Shown: in pieces, positions 9,597 to 18,012 of the stretch | How positions within the stretch are numbered: position 1 is the first letter of the stretch | How the letters are laid out: every line of letters begins with the position of its first letter | Source: Candidatus Manganitrophaceae bacterium | GTDB taxonomy: Bacteria > Nitrospirota > Nitrospiria > SBBL01 > Manganitrophaceae | NCBI GenBank assembly: GCA_016200325.1 | Contig: JACQEZ010000011.1 | Span: 434,001-498,000 of the forward strand | Direction: 5' to 3' | Length of the DNA stretch: 64,000 nucleotides | Notes under the pieces: generated by a model | Seen by the model: the letters and a program-made list of their open reading frames with translations, nothing else | Told to the model about the DNA's origin: nothing | Databases searched by the model: none | Made by a program: the position numbers and the translations under genes

Positions 9597-9902
9597 CTAT
9601 CGCTTTAGGATTCCGCCGAGGAAGTTTTGCACGGGGTTGTCGCCGTTCAGACCGTATGCCGCGGTCGGCTTCTCATTTTTATCATAAACGACCAGGGTCG
9701 GCTCCCCGTCGGCTCCCACCTGGAGCTTCGCACGGAGCTGACCTTGTTGGTTGACCAATTCAAAAGCTTCGGCGCGCACCGCCTTGACCGGCGCCGCGGC
9801 CTCTGCATCAAGCGGGCGGATTCCATCAAAACGGGTTGCAACGCTTCCCAATGCCAGGCCGGCGAGGAAGCCAAGCGGCCACAAAAACCCAAATCGTTTC
9901 AT
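9597..9902 (-). CDS. Small exported protein of unknown function
   Basis: A 101-residue protein with an N-terminal hydrophobic segment (about residues 5-22) after MKRF, which looks like a signal peptide or anchor. The rest has a short beta-rich repeat-like segment (ELVNQQGQLRAKLQV, then EPTLVVYDKN). AAAGGAGC precedes the ATG. I do not recognise a family. Confidence 0.65.
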   Translation of the reverse strand: MKRFGFLWPLGFLAGLALGSVATRFDGIRPLDAEAAAPVKAVRAEAFELVNQQGQLRAKLQVGADGEPTLVVYDKNEKPTAAYGLNGDNPVQNFLGGILKR

Positions 9903-9992
9903 TATGCTCCTTTCCTAGAACGCCCTCATTCAATCGCCGAGCGATCTTTTCCGCCCCCCTTCTATTTACAAAAGGGACCGGAAAAGGGATCA

Positions 9993-10298
9993 TTACCGAG
10001 CGCCGCTTTCCGTGAGCGATGCGATCTCTCTCACGAGGATCTCCTTGGCTTTTCTTGCGTTGTCGAGCAGCCGATCGATCTTCCTCCGCGTGGCGTCGCT
10101 TGGGGCGGTGGGGCGGGCATCGAGAAGCTCGGCCTCTTCCTCCTCGGCCAGGTTGAGAAAATACTTTTTCTCTATTCGGTTCAGCCGCTGCTCAATCACC
10201 TTATCGAAGATGTCATGGCCCAGCGCATAGTCGATTAAGGTCTTGTTGGCATGCCGGAAGACAAACTGCTCGAAATCTTCCCTCTCCTGCTGCGTCAT
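9993..10298 (-). CDS. Hypothetical small helical protein
   Basis: A 101-residue charged, predicted all-helical protein with an acidic run (EEEEAE) and a Lys/Arg-rich C-terminal helix; no signal peptide. GGAGGAGA precedes the ATG. It is divergent from the DUF1841 gene at 10408, with about 110 bases between them. Family not recognised. Confidence 0.6.
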   Translation of the reverse strand: MTQQEREDFEQFVFRHANKTLIDYALGHDIFDKVIEQRLNRIEKKYFLNLAEEEEAELLDARPTAPSDATRRKIDRLLDNARKAKEILVREIASLTESGAR

Positions 10299-10407
10299 CC
10301 CTCTCCTCCGTCTATTCCCTGGCGTTGTGTCGTTTGAAATCGATCTTGATCATCCGAGGAAGACTCTGCTAAGATTTGGCTCTCTTTACTCTTTAACGGG
10401 GACGGAC

Positions 10408-10848
10408 ATGGATTATCTTTTTTCAAAGGAAGCCCTTTCAATGTATTTTCGGATCTGGGAGCGGACGAAAAAAGGGGAAGAGCTCTCGGGGGACGCGGAG
10501 ATGATTGCCGATGTGATGCGGCTTCATCCCGAATTCGACCGCTTCTGGCCCCAGGGAGAGGCCGCTTTCCAACCCCAAGAGATCGATGATTACATCGTCA
10601 ATCCGCTGGTCCACACCGGACTTCATGTGTCGGTGGAGAAGCAGCTCTTCCACCAGGAGCCGGAGGAGGTGGAGCAGGTCTTCAAAGCGCTCCTCGAAAA
10701 AGGGCTCCCGCGCCATGAGGCGATCCATCATATCGCCGGCCTTTGGGGGCAGCTTTATTTCACCTCCGTTCGCCGCGGCGGACCGCTGGAGGAGGGGACC
10801 TATGTCGAAGAGCTCAAGGCGCTGATGGAGCGGGAGACCCGCGCCTAG
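10408..10848 (+). CDS. DUF1841 family protein
   Basis: A 146-residue cytoplasmic protein. The core NPLVHTGLHVSVEKQL followed by HEAIHHIAGL is what I know from DUF1841 proteins, which have no assigned reaction. The conserved histidines (HTGLH, HEAIHH) suggest a metal or phosphate site, but that is inference. The ATG at 10408 with GGGGACGG upstream is preferred over the extended frame from 10243. It overlaps the stop of the convergent TPR gene by four bases. Confidence 0.75.
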   Translation: MDYLFSKEALSMYFRIWERTKKGEELSGDAEMIADVMRLHPEFDRFWPQGEAAFQPQEIDDYIVNPLVHTGLHVSVEKQLFHQEPEEVEQVFKALLEKGLPRHEAIHHIAGLWGQLYFTSVRRGGPLEEGTYVEELKALMERETRA

Positions 10849-11192
10849 GATGTTCCGGTCGGCGCGTCGGGCGAGGCCAGCTTCCCCTGGACCCGATTGA
10901 GCCGCGCCTTCATCTTCTCCGTCGGAATCATATCCCCTTTTTGACCTCCGATTTCGATCCCCTTCTCGTAAATGGCTCTCGCCTCTTCCAGCTTTCCGAT
11001 CTTCTCCAGGCAGCGCCCTAAAATTTCATACGCCGCGGTGTAGTCGGGCTTGATTGCGATCGCCCGGCCCATCGAAGCGGCCCCCTCCTCGAAGAGCCCC
11101 TCGTCATAACAGGCCTGTCCCAATCCGAAGTGGGTAATCTCGCTCTTCGGATCGAGCTCGACCAGCTTCCTCATCCGCTCCAGGCGGGTCAC
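10845..11192 (-). CDS. Small tetratricopeptide-repeat protein
   Basis: A 115-residue protein made almost entirely of two or three TPR units (for example FGLGQACYDEGLFEEGAASM and YEILGRCLEKIGKLEEARAI). GTG start with AAGGAAGGA nine bases upstream. Probably a protein-protein adaptor; partner unknown. It follows the DUF3386 gene by 17 bases and may be cotranscribed with it. Confidence 0.8.
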   Translation of the reverse strand: MTRLERMRKLVELDPKSEITHFGLGQACYDEGLFEEGAASMGRAIAIKPDYTAAYEILGRCLEKIGKLEEARAIYEKGIEIGGQKGDMIPTEKMKARLNRVQGKLASPDAPTGTS

Positions 11193-11208
11193 GAGAAAAC
11201 GTCCTTCC

Positions 11209-11895
11209 TTATAGAAGCTGATGATTTTTGAAGAGCAGCTCCCGGACGACCACCTCCCCGCCGTCGTTGGAGATGATTCGGCGGTATCCCGGAAGATAGG
11301 TCCCCTTCAGCTCGAACGGCCGATCGGTAAAGCTCTCGACCTGGGTCACCGCGCCCTCGGGCGAAAAGTAGAAGACGACATAATGGGTCGTGAGGAATTT
11401 CCCGTCGGAGGTGGTCATCGCCTCCTCGATATTGATCGTAAACTTCATCTTTCCCATGCCGCGGGAGATCTGCTGGATCCGATCGTCTTTAATCCGATAG
11501 CGGGAGCTCATTCCATCGCCATTGATGGCGATCTGGCGGCCGAGCGGATGGTCCGCTGTGGCTTCCGCAAAGCTCAGGGTATATTTCCCGTCGGATTCGT
11601 CGAAGGAGCGGTGGGCCCGATGAACCGCCATCATGCCGATCTGGTTCTGGGCCCATTTCACCAGCCCATCCTCGGCGGGAAGGCCTTCGAGGGTGACCTC
11701 CGTCTCTTTGGGCGATTTGATTTTGACCTTTCCCTTCGTCGTCTTTCCGTTCTGGTTCACGACCAGATCGGCTGAGAAACCGGGAAAGTCTTTCCCCCAG
11801 CGGGAGGTTTTCTCAAATGCGCTCCGAAGCAGCTCCCTGGCCGCTGGATCATCCTGAATATTCGTTTCCGTTTGCGATCGCTGATAGAGTTCCAT
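11209..11895 (-). CDS. DUF3386-like protein
   Basis: A 228-residue soluble protein. Beta-rich stretches such as GFSADLVVNQNG and a C-terminal VVRELLFKNHQLL resemble DUF3386 proteins, otherwise known mainly from phototrophs; that assignment is from memory of the family and moderate. GGAGGGA lies six bases upstream of the ATG at 11895. The longer open frame to 12489 is the antisense of a lipoprotein gene and is not coding. Confidence 0.65.
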   Translation of the reverse strand: MELYQRSQTETNIQDDPAARELLRSAFEKTSRWGKDFPGFSADLVVNQNGKTTKGKVKIKSPKETEVTLEGLPAEDGLVKWAQNQIGMMAVHRAHRSFDESDGKYTLSFAEATADHPLGRQIAINGDGMSSRYRIKDDRIQQISRGMGKMKFTINIEEAMTTSDGKFLTTHYVVFYFSPEGAVTQVESFTDRPFELKGTYLPGYRRIISNDGGEVVVRELLFKNHQLL

Positions 11896-12167
11896 GGCAA
11901 TCCCTCCGTTGATTAAAGTTAACCGGATTATAACCAGATCATTTCGACGAACACAAGGGGCGGTCATGCAAAATAAAATGACTTTTGTGAAGTAGGGTGC
12001 CGCTTTTCCCAAAATGAATTTCCAGGCAGCGATCGTGCTCCTGCTACAGCCGGGCCTGAGCTTTGCACGCTTGTCTTCAACAAAATCGTTTTCAAATAGT
12101 GTGGCGGTGGCCGCCGTGGGTCGTTCTTTGGGCGTTGATCGATCTTTTCTGACTAAGGAGGTTTTCG

Positions 12168-12494
12168 GTGAAGACATTGAACTGGACTCTCGGAATTCGC
12201 TTGGTTTTGGTGGGAGGGCTCTTGAGCGCGCTCTTATTGGCCGGATGTGCCGGAAAACAGAGAACGGTCGACCTTCATACCGCGCCGGTCGCGCAAGCGT
12301 CGGACACGCCGGCCAATGCGACCTCGTATGGCCATCCGTTCCGATTGGTCGCCTTCGTTCTCCACCCCGTCGGGGTGGCGCTGGACTATCTGATCGTCCG
12401 TCCGGTCTACTATGTCGCCTCCCTTGCACCGGGCCTCTTCGGCTATACCCCCGAAGATGAAGCGGCCTTTCGGACCGAGCAGCGGACATACTAA
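12168..12494 (+). CDS. Small lipoprotein
   Basis: A 108-residue envelope lipoprotein. It has a hydrophobic signal followed by the lipobox LLAGC (Cys near residue 27). The mature part is short and has a hydrophobic stretch (VAFVLHPVGVALDYLIVRPVY). The GTG start at 12168 has TAAGGAG upstream (12154-12160). It may be cotranscribed with the PstS-like gene 27 bases downstream. Role unknown. Confidence 0.75.
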   Translation: MKTLNWTLGIRLVLVGGLLSALLLAGCAGKQRTVDLHTAPVAQASDTPANATSYGHPFRLVAFVLHPVGVALDYLIVRPVYYVASLAPGLFGYTPEDEAAFRTEQRTY

Positions 12495-12521
12495 GTAAGA
12501 AAATGAGAGCCCCCTTCGGGA

Positions 12522-13049
12522 ATGCGTCCTACAATGAACCGCTTCATTGTAAAGAGGATCAAAACCCCCGCCCTCCGATGGGTTTCGCTTTGCCTATCGA
12601 TTATTTTGTTGAGCCTTTTCTTCAGACCGGCCGGCGCCGAAAACAGCCGGGAGATTGCCATCATTGTTCATCCCGGTCTGGCGGGGGAGGTCCTTTCGTT
12701 GGAAGAGGTGAGAAGAATCTACCTCGGCGACGTGGAATTTGTCGGAAGACGGCGGCTTAAGCCGATCGATCAGAGTGAAGACCAAGAAATTCGGCGGCAG
12801 TTCCTCCATGAGGTGCTCCATATCTCGAAGGCCGACTATTCGAGGCATTGGATGCATCTGATTTTTATGGGGGGCACCGAGGGGCCGATCTTAAGAAAAG
12901 ACGGTCCAGAGGTCCTCCAAGCGGTGCGGGAGTCGGAGGGGGCGATCGGGTATGTCTGGGCCGACGAAGCGATGTCGGCGAAGGGGGTCCAGATTGTCCT
13001 TCGGACCCGCCTCAAAGCGAAGCCGCTGACCCAATTGAACGCGCTTTAA
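12522..13049 (+). CDS. PstS-like phosphate-binding domain protein (secreted)
   Basis: A 175-residue exported protein with a signal peptide ending near AGAENS. The mature part is a minimal PBP-II fold as in phosphate ABC transporter substrate-binding proteins: LSLEEVRRIYLGD, then WMHLIFMGG and GAIGYVWADEA. It is about half the length of true PstS, as in many stand-alone small PstS-like proteins that accompany outer-membrane or sensor genes. No Pst transporter genes are nearby, so transport is not implied. Confidence 0.82.
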   Translation: MRPTMNRFIVKRIKTPALRWVSLCLSIILLSLFFRPAGAENSREIAIIVHPGLAGEVLSLEEVRRIYLGDVEFVGRRRLKPIDQSEDQEIRRQFLHEVLHISKADYSRHWMHLIFMGGTEGPILRKDGPEVLQAVRESEGAIGYVWADEAMSAKGVQIVLRTRLKAKPLTQLNAL

Positions 13050-13063
13050 TGTCCGGAGAGGAT

Positions 13064-13426
13064 TTAAGAGGGCGCCGCGATCACATCCTGCATCTCACCC
13101 AACAACAAAAACGGCTCCCCCCATTGGCTTGCGTCGGTTAGGCTCCAGGGAGCCTCGGGGTCGCGTTTGAAGCGAAGCCCCCAGTTGCCGGCGCTATATA
13201 AAAGGTAGGCGACGCCGCTGCCGGAGTCTTCGACCGGCTGGATGAAAGCCTCGGCGGTCGGCTCCGCCGTATGGTCGGTCCATCCGGTGACCCGATACCA
13301 CCGGCCGTCGGGGTCTTCGTGATAGAGGCGGACCTGGAGAACCCGTTTTGCCGGGCCGGTCTCCCGAAAGCGCATCATGTCGGCCGGCGGGCAATTCGGG
13401 TTTTCTTCGATTTCTTCGAGAATCAT
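13064..13426 (-). CDS. Hypothetical protein, 120 residues
   Basis: A soluble 120-residue protein without recognised family. It is rich in Trp and Asp (for example RWYRVTGWTDHT and YSAGNWGLRF), suggesting a compact beta fold. No signal peptide. It converges with the PstS-like gene; the start ATG at 13426 has no strong binding site. Confidence 0.5.
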   Translation of the reverse strand: MILEEIEENPNCPPADMMRFRETGPAKRVLQVRLYHEDPDGRWYRVTGWTDHTAEPTAEAFIQPVEDSGSGVAYLLYSAGNWGLRFKRDPEAPWSLTDASQWGEPFLLLGEMQDVIAAPS

Positions 13427-13507
13427 CGGTTCCGTCCAGTGAAGAAGCCGGGCATCCGCATCCGGAAGCGATCAATCTGACGCCTGACTTCTGGATATCG
13501 TCTTCTT

Positions 13508-14254
13508 TTATACCGCGGTCTCCGATCGGATGTGGCCGAGGCGGACCTTCCCCTGTTTCAGATCGCGGTCGGCCTTTTTGTAGCGCTCGATCTCGCCGAT
13601 GTCATTCCAGTATCCCCGCGTCACATAGCCGAAGAGTTTTTCATCCCGACGGAGCATTTCGACGTAGGCATCGGTGATCGAATAAAAGGTCCGTGCGGGA
13701 ATGTAATCCATGACCCGCGGCTCCAGGACATGGACGCCGGTAAACATCATCCGTCTCGCCTTCTCCCCCTTCCAGGGGAGTTTGCCCAGAATGTTTCGAA
13801 TCTGGTCCTTCGGGTCGAGGTCGATCGGACCGTATTGATCGACCGCGGGATCTTCACGAAGAACCAACGTCGCCCCCCCTTTTTTTCGATGGTGGAATTC
13901 GACCAGCTTGTCGAGGTTGATGTCGATGAGGATATCGGCATTCAGGACGATGAAGGTCCCCCGCGCGATCGCCGCCTGGATGTTTTTGATTCCGCCGCCG
14001 GTCCCCAAGATCTGCGACTCTTCGGAATAGGTGATGTTCATTCCAAGCCGGGATCCATTTCCGATCTCTTTGATGATCTTATCGCCGAGGTAGTGGACAT
14101 TGATAAAGACATCGGTGATTCCATATTTTTTTAAGAGCAAGAGACTGTAATAGATCAGGGGGCGTTGTGCGATCGGAAGAAGCGGTTTGGGGGTGTCGTC
14201 GGTCAGAGGGCGAAGCCGCGTGCCATAGCCGGCGGCCAAAATCATGGCCTTCAT
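13508..14254 (-). CDS. murU: Nucleotidyltransferase, MurU-like (MurNAc-1-P uridylyltransferase)
   Basis: A 248-residue sugar-phosphate nucleotidyltransferase. The N-terminal signature GYGTRLRPLTDDTPKPLLP and the metal-binding NADILID segment are clear. Because it is coupled by a four-base overlap to an AmgK-type kinase, I read it as MurU, which makes UDP-MurNAc from MurNAc-1-phosphate in the cell-wall recycling shortcut. A mannose-1-phosphate guanylyltransferase role is the main alternative and cannot be excluded from sequence alone. Confidence 0.82.
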   Translation of the reverse strand: MKAMILAAGYGTRLRPLTDDTPKPLLPIAQRPLIYYSLLLLKKYGITDVFINVHYLGDKIIKEIGNGSRLGMNITYSEESQILGTGGGIKNIQAAIARGTFIVLNADILIDINLDKLVEFHHRKKGGATLVLREDPAVDQYGPIDLDPKDQIRNILGKLPWKGEKARRMMFTGVHVLEPRVMDYIPARTFYSITDAYVEMLRRDEKLFGYVTRGYWNDIGEIERYKKADRDLKQGKVRLGHIRSETAV

Positions 14255-15330
14255 TGCAATTGCAACTCCTCTACATATTCGGAAAGAAGTTCATGGAGGG
14301 GGGTCAACCGACGGTACTTCTGGAGATTGCGTTTGACCTTGCGGAGGGTGGGCGGAACGTACTGCAGAAACCGGTCGTTTTTCTTGACCCGATCGATGTA
14401 GACGAACCGGCCGGCCGCCTTGAGATTGCGCTGAATGCTGACCAGGTCGAAATACTCTCGGAACATCTCTTCCTGCGTTTTTTCTCCCGAACGTGCCTCC
14501 CGTTGCTGCAGGTAATAGCGGACCAGCGCATCGATCGACGCTTCCGGCAGGTCGATGTAGGAATCGCGCAGCAACGAGGCGAGGTCGTACTGCGGAGGGC
14601 CCATCAACGCGTCCTGAAAATCGATCACGCGGATCCGGGCGCCGGCGGGATCGGGCTGGACCATTAAATTTCGGCTGTGATAGTCGCGATGGGTGAAGAC
14701 CTGCGGGAGGGAGGCGAGCCGAAGGGCGATGTCGGAAAAATAAGCGCGGATCTCTTTTTTCCGCTTCTCCGGAATCGGGCCGTTGTTCCGGGCTTCGATG
14801 CCATATTCAATAAAGTGATCGAACTCCCAGACGAAGAGCGCCGGGTCGAATGCGCGGTGGTGCGCGATGCAGCCCTCCCCGCCGGTCGACGTTTCCAAAT
14901 GAATGTCGAGCAGGGTGTCGATCGCTTTTTGATAATAGGATCGAACGACCGATTCGTCCTGATTCTGAATGGTTTCGGCCAGGGTGATATCGCCGAGATC
15001 TTCAAGGAAGAGCCACCCGCGCGCGGTGTCGTAAAAGAGAATCTCCGGAACCGCCACCTTGCGGGCATGCAGGTAGCGCTGAATGTTGATGAAGGGAAGC
15101 TCCGTGATCGGGGTGCCGGTGCCGCTCACCGCCTCTTCGGAAGCCTTGAAGCCTTCCGGCTCGGCCAGCACCATCAAGATCAGCGAAGGGGCCGACCCGC
15201 CCGCCAGACCGGAGAGCCGGTAGTAACTTCGATTCGAAGCATCCCCGGTGAGCCGGGTTGCGATCAGTTTGTCAACCGAGAAACCGAGGGTCTCTTTTAA
15301 GATTTTCTGGAGCGGATCTAAATCGATCAT
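14251..15330 (-). CDS. amgK: AmgK-like aminosugar anomeric kinase
   Basis: A 359-residue phosphotransferase of the aminoglycoside kinase fold. It has the catalytic loop THRDYHSRN, then VIDFQDALMGPPQYDLASLL, the combination seen in AmgK (N-acetylmuramate/N-acetylglucosamine kinase). With MurU next door it would convert MurNAc to MurNAc-1-P and on to UDP-MurNAc, bypassing de novo synthesis; in Pseudomonas this route gives intrinsic fosfomycin tolerance. It has its own promoter-like boxes upstream. Confidence 0.84.
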   Translation of the reverse strand: MIDLDPLQKILKETLGFSVDKLIATRLTGDASNRSYYRLSGLAGGSAPSLILMVLAEPEGFKASEEAVSGTGTPITELPFINIQRYLHARKVAVPEILFYDTARGWLFLEDLGDITLAETIQNQDESVVRSYYQKAIDTLLDIHLETSTGGEGCIAHHRAFDPALFVWEFDHFIEYGIEARNNGPIPEKRKKEIRAYFSDIALRLASLPQVFTHRDYHSRNLMVQPDPAGARIRVIDFQDALMGPPQYDLASLLRDSYIDLPEASIDALVRYYLQQREARSGEKTQEEMFREYFDLVSIQRNLKAAGRFVYIDRVKKNDRFLQYVPPTLRKVKRNLQKYRRLTPLHELLSEYVEELQLQ

Positions 15331-15350
15331 GGATATCCCAAAGCCGTTTT

Positions 15351-15379
15351 ATTCTGCCATTAATTTTTTTTCGTGTCAA
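15351..15379 (-). promoter_or_regulatory. Sigma-70-type promoter of amgK-murU
   Basis: On the minus strand TTGACA (15379-15374) and CAGAAT (15356-15351) are 17 bases apart. Transcription would begin about 14 bases before the amgK ATG. This suggests amgK-murU is transcribed separately from the upstream Exb operon. The -10 box matches only four of six consensus bases. Confidence 0.5.
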
Positions 15380-15415
15380 TTCACCCGCCGCGGGATAAAA
15401 GCGCCGGGCGCGGTC

Positions 15416-16351
15416 CTATCCGACGGGGGAGAAAGAGAGGGGATAGAGGACGGTGGTCGTTCCCCGATCGATCGATGGGAACTTCCAACGGAGGATCTCC
15501 TGGAGGACCGACTGCTCAAAGGTCGGGTCGGAGAGGGAAGAGGTCACGATGCGACACTGCGTCACCTGTCCCTGGGCGGAGATGACGAATTCCACGGTCA
15601 GGAATCCCTGCAGATCGGGTTTCCTTTGAAGCTGTTTGTTGTAGAGCGCCAGCAGCTTTCCCCGGTTCTGATGGACGACCTCCGAAAGAGCTTCCTGATT
15701 GTGCGCGCCCCCCTCCTGCGTGATCTTTGCCTGGGAGAGGTCTTCGGCGACGACCGCCTGCCGCGTCTGCGTCATCTTTTTCTCCTGATCGGCGAGGGTC
15801 CGCTGTCGGATCTGTTCGATCTGCTCTTGAGCAAACGACGGAAGAGAAGTGGACGGCGCCGCGGAGGCGACTTTTTTCTCCCCGGAAGGGGGCGGAATCT
15901 CTTTCAATGACGAAAATCCCTTCCCGATCGCCGATCCGGTCCCTTTGCTTCCCCCCAGCAATCCGAGCAAGCCGGTCTTCTTCATCGCTTCTTCGTGCGG
16001 CGCCGCGGAAGCGGATGTTTTTATATCGGCCGATGCCGGGGAGCCTTTCTCCGCTCTCTCGACCGGGGGGAGCGGTTTTTCCACTTTCGCCACTTTCGGT
16101 AGATCGACCTTCGGCGGTGCGATCTTGACCGGTTCGATTTTGGGAGGGGGAACCGCTTTCTGCGGCTCGACGAGAAGGCGGGCGATCCGAGGGGACTCCT
16201 CCGTCCGAGGGGCCGAGAGTATCACCGGGAGCGCTTCCCCTTGAAAATGGATTGAGATTGCCAGCAGAAGATAGAATGCCAGCGAGGCGGCAAAAATGCG
16301 CCGGAAGGAGCGATCGCTGTCGAAGAGGAGCGTCTCGTTGGTCATCGTCAT
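15416..16351 (-). CDS. TonB-like protein with AgmX/PglI C-terminal domain
   Basis: A 311-residue envelope protein. After about 20 residues comes one membrane segment (LAFYLLLAISIHF), then a long Pro/Lys/Ala-rich periplasmic linker (KIEPVKIAPPKVDLPK and similar), and a C-terminal domain with KPDLQGFLTVEFVISAQGQV and LRWKFP. That domain matches the AgmX/PglI type found in gliding-motor proteins better than classical TonB. The ATG at 16351 overlaps the exbD stop by four bases. It probably transmits energy from the ExbB/ExbD complex across the periplasm. Confidence 0.82.
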   Translation of the reverse strand: MTMTNETLLFDSDRSFRRIFAASLAFYLLLAISIHFQGEALPVILSAPRTEESPRIARLLVEPQKAVPPPKIEPVKIAPPKVDLPKVAKVEKPLPPVERAEKGSPASADIKTSASAAPHEEAMKKTGLLGLLGGSKGTGSAIGKGFSSLKEIPPPSGEKKVASAAPSTSLPSFAQEQIEQIRQRTLADQEKKMTQTRQAVVAEDLSQAKITQEGGAHNQEALSEVVHQNRGKLLALYNKQLQRKPDLQGFLTVEFVISAQGQVTQCRIVTSSLSDPTFEQSVLQEILRWKFPSIDRGTTTVLYPLSFSPVG

Positions 16352-16788
16352 GACTCCCGGCTCAAGACGGCGAGCGAGATCTGCTCGATCCCCGCCTCGG
16401 TGCAGGTGACCATCACTTTCTTCAGAAGGGAGAATGGAATCGTCCGATCCCCCAGGATCGTCGCTTTCTTCCCGTTCGCTGCCGCAATCCGGGCGCGGAG
16501 CGGCTCGATGAGGGGACCTTTTGCCTGCAGCACGGTCTGCGCATCTGCGATCGGGAGGCCGTCGATCAAGATCTCCTTCAGCGTCACGGTGACCGTAAGG
16601 GAGCGCTGCGGGGACTGCGAGGCGGTGGAAATCGGAAGAAGCACCCCCTGGGCGATCGTGAGGACCTCTCCGTCGCTCGACGCCTGGAAGAGAAGAAAGA
16701 TCACCAAGATGGTGAACATGTCCATCAGCGAAATCAGATTGAGATAGGGGACCTTCACCTCCCGCCGTCGGATCCGCCGCTGAACCAT
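16348..16788 (-). CDS. ExbD/TolR-family protein (canonical copy)
   Basis: A 146-residue ExbD-type protein. It has a basic N terminus, one membrane helix with the key Asp (LISLMDMFTILVIFLL), then a periplasmic domain. The Asp in this helix carries protons through the ExbB pore in TolQR, ExbBD and AglRQS motors. It is coupled on both sides: one-base overlap with the preceding ExbD-like gene and four-base overlap with the TonB-like gene. Confidence 0.9.
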   Translation of the reverse strand: MVQRRIRRREVKVPYLNLISLMDMFTILVIFLLFQASSDGEVLTIAQGVLLPISTASQSPQRSLTVTVTLKEILIDGLPIADAQTVLQAKGPLIEPLRARIAAANGKKATILGDRTIPFSLLKKVMVTCTEAGIEQISLAVLSRES

Positions 16789-17375
16789 CAGGAGACCTCC
16801 CCCAGCGAAACGTCGGGGAAGAGCGGCTCAAAGCCCTTCGCCCGTCCCGCGTCGGTGTTGTCCGTTGTGCCAGGGTTGCTAGGTTTGCCAAGTTTGCCAG
16901 GTTTGATCGACCGGCAGGCATCCATCACCGCGACCAGATCGGCATAAAGGGTCTTCGGCAGGCTTAAGAGAACGACCTCTTTCGCCTCGGGATGGGCTCT
17001 CTTCAACTCCTGCATCACCGCCGAGAGGGCCGCCACGTCGGGCGCGCCGGCTCCGTCGGCGGGGCCGGGCGGCCGATGTTTCACGAAGGCGATCCGCTCC
17101 GCTCCATTCGAGACGACGATCCCCTCTTCTTCAATTGCGACGGTCGGGGCGAAGGGGGTCGAGCGGGGCGCACCCGGCGCCTGGAGGGAGACCTCGTCCG
17201 CGGGAACATCCAATTTGGGAAGATTCAGCTGAAGGATCGCCAGACGGGAGAAGACGGCGATGCTCAACAAAAACGGCACCAGTGTGATCATCAGGTTAAT
17301 ATACCCGAGCTTGAACGACAGGAGCGCCCCCTCGGCGCGCTCCTTTTTTTTCCTCTTGAAGAGCGAACGACGCAT
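16788..17375 (-). CDS. ExbD-like protein lacking the membrane aspartate
   Basis: A 195-residue ExbD-like protein with a basic N terminus and one membrane helix (INLMITLVPFLLSIAVF). Aligned with the next gene's LISLMDMFTI, the proton-carrying Asp is replaced by Ile, so it probably does not conduct protons. A low-complexity C-terminal insert (GKLGKPSNPGTTDNTDAG) is encoded by a 9-base tandem repeat. It starts three bases after the exbB stop. A paired, non-equivalent ExbD subunit is my reading. Confidence 0.78.
   Translation of the reverse strand: MRRSLFKRKKKERAEGALLSFKLGYINLMITLVPFLLSIAVFSRLAILQLNLPKLDVPADEVSLQAPGAPRSTPFAPTVAIEEEGIVVSNGAERIAFVKHRPPGPADGAGAPDVAALSAVMQELKRAHPEAKEVVLLSLPKTLYADLVAVMDACRSIKPGKLGKPSNPGTTDNTDAGRAKGFEPLFPDVSLGEVS
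16870..16905. repeat. 9-base tandem repeat inside exbD-like gene
   Basis: Four consecutive 9-base units: CCAGGGTTG, CTAGGTTTG, CCAAGTTTG, CCAGGTTTG. In the coding frame of the minus strand they add a Gly/Lys/Pro/Ser/Asn-rich insert to the C-terminal part of the ExbD-like protein. The period of nine keeps the frame open whatever the copy number. Confidence 0.75.
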
Positions 17376-17378
17376 CGA

Positions 17379-18011
17379 TTACCCCTGCTCGGAAACCGCT
17401 TTGACGAATTTGTAACTGTACTCCTCGAGGTGATCGAGCAGTTGGTTGGTCTGGGATTGAATTAAGGTATAAAAAAACATCAGCGGGATGGCGACCATCA
17501 ATCCGAAGGCGGTGGCATACATGGCGGTGGAGATCCCTTGCGCCAGCAGCGCCCCTTTTTGGGCGGGGTCGGCGACCGCGATCGCCTGAAATGATTTGAT
17601 CAGGCCCAAGATCGTTCCGAGCAGCCCAAGGAGGTTGGCGATGTTTGCGAGGGTGGGAAGGTAGTCGACCCGCTTTTCAATCTGGGGAAGCACTTCCAAC
17701 AACGCTTCATCGACCGCCCCTTGCACCGTCTCCTTTCGAACCGGCGAGACCGCCTCAGAGAGGCCCCGCGCGAAGACGACGCCGAGCGGCCCTTTTGCGT
17801 TGCGGCAGGCGAGGAGAGCTTGCTCCCGATGGTCGGTCTGTAGCGCCTCCCGGACCGTGGCGAGGAGGGCGGTCCCATTGACCTTGGAGCGTTTGATGAA
17901 GAGGGTCCGTTCGATGACGATCGCCGTTCCGAAGACCAAAATAAAAAGGATGAGATAGATAAAGACCCCTCCCCCGCGCGCGATCGCCGTCAGCATGTCG
18001 ATGATTTCCAT
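17379..18011 (-). CDS. ExbB/TolQ/MotA-family proton channel
   Basis: A 210-residue inner-membrane protein with three membrane segments: one near the N terminus (VFIYLILFILVFGTAIVIE) and two after a cytoplasmic domain (NLLGLLGTILGLIKSF and FGLMVAIPLMFFYTLI). It forms the proton pore with the two ExbD proteins downstream. GGAGATTG precedes the ATG. The preceding small secreted-protein gene ends one base before, so they are coupled. Confidence 0.92.
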   Translation of the reverse strand: MEIIDMLTAIARGGGVFIYLILFILVFGTAIVIERTLFIKRSKVNGTALLATVREALQTDHREQALLACRNAKGPLGVVFARGLSEAVSPVRKETVQGAVDEALLEVLPQIEKRVDYLPTLANIANLLGLLGTILGLIKSFQAIAVADPAQKGALLAQGISTAMYATAFGLMVAIPLMFFYTLIQSQTNQLLDHLEEYSYKFVKAVSEQG

Positions 18012-18012
18012 T

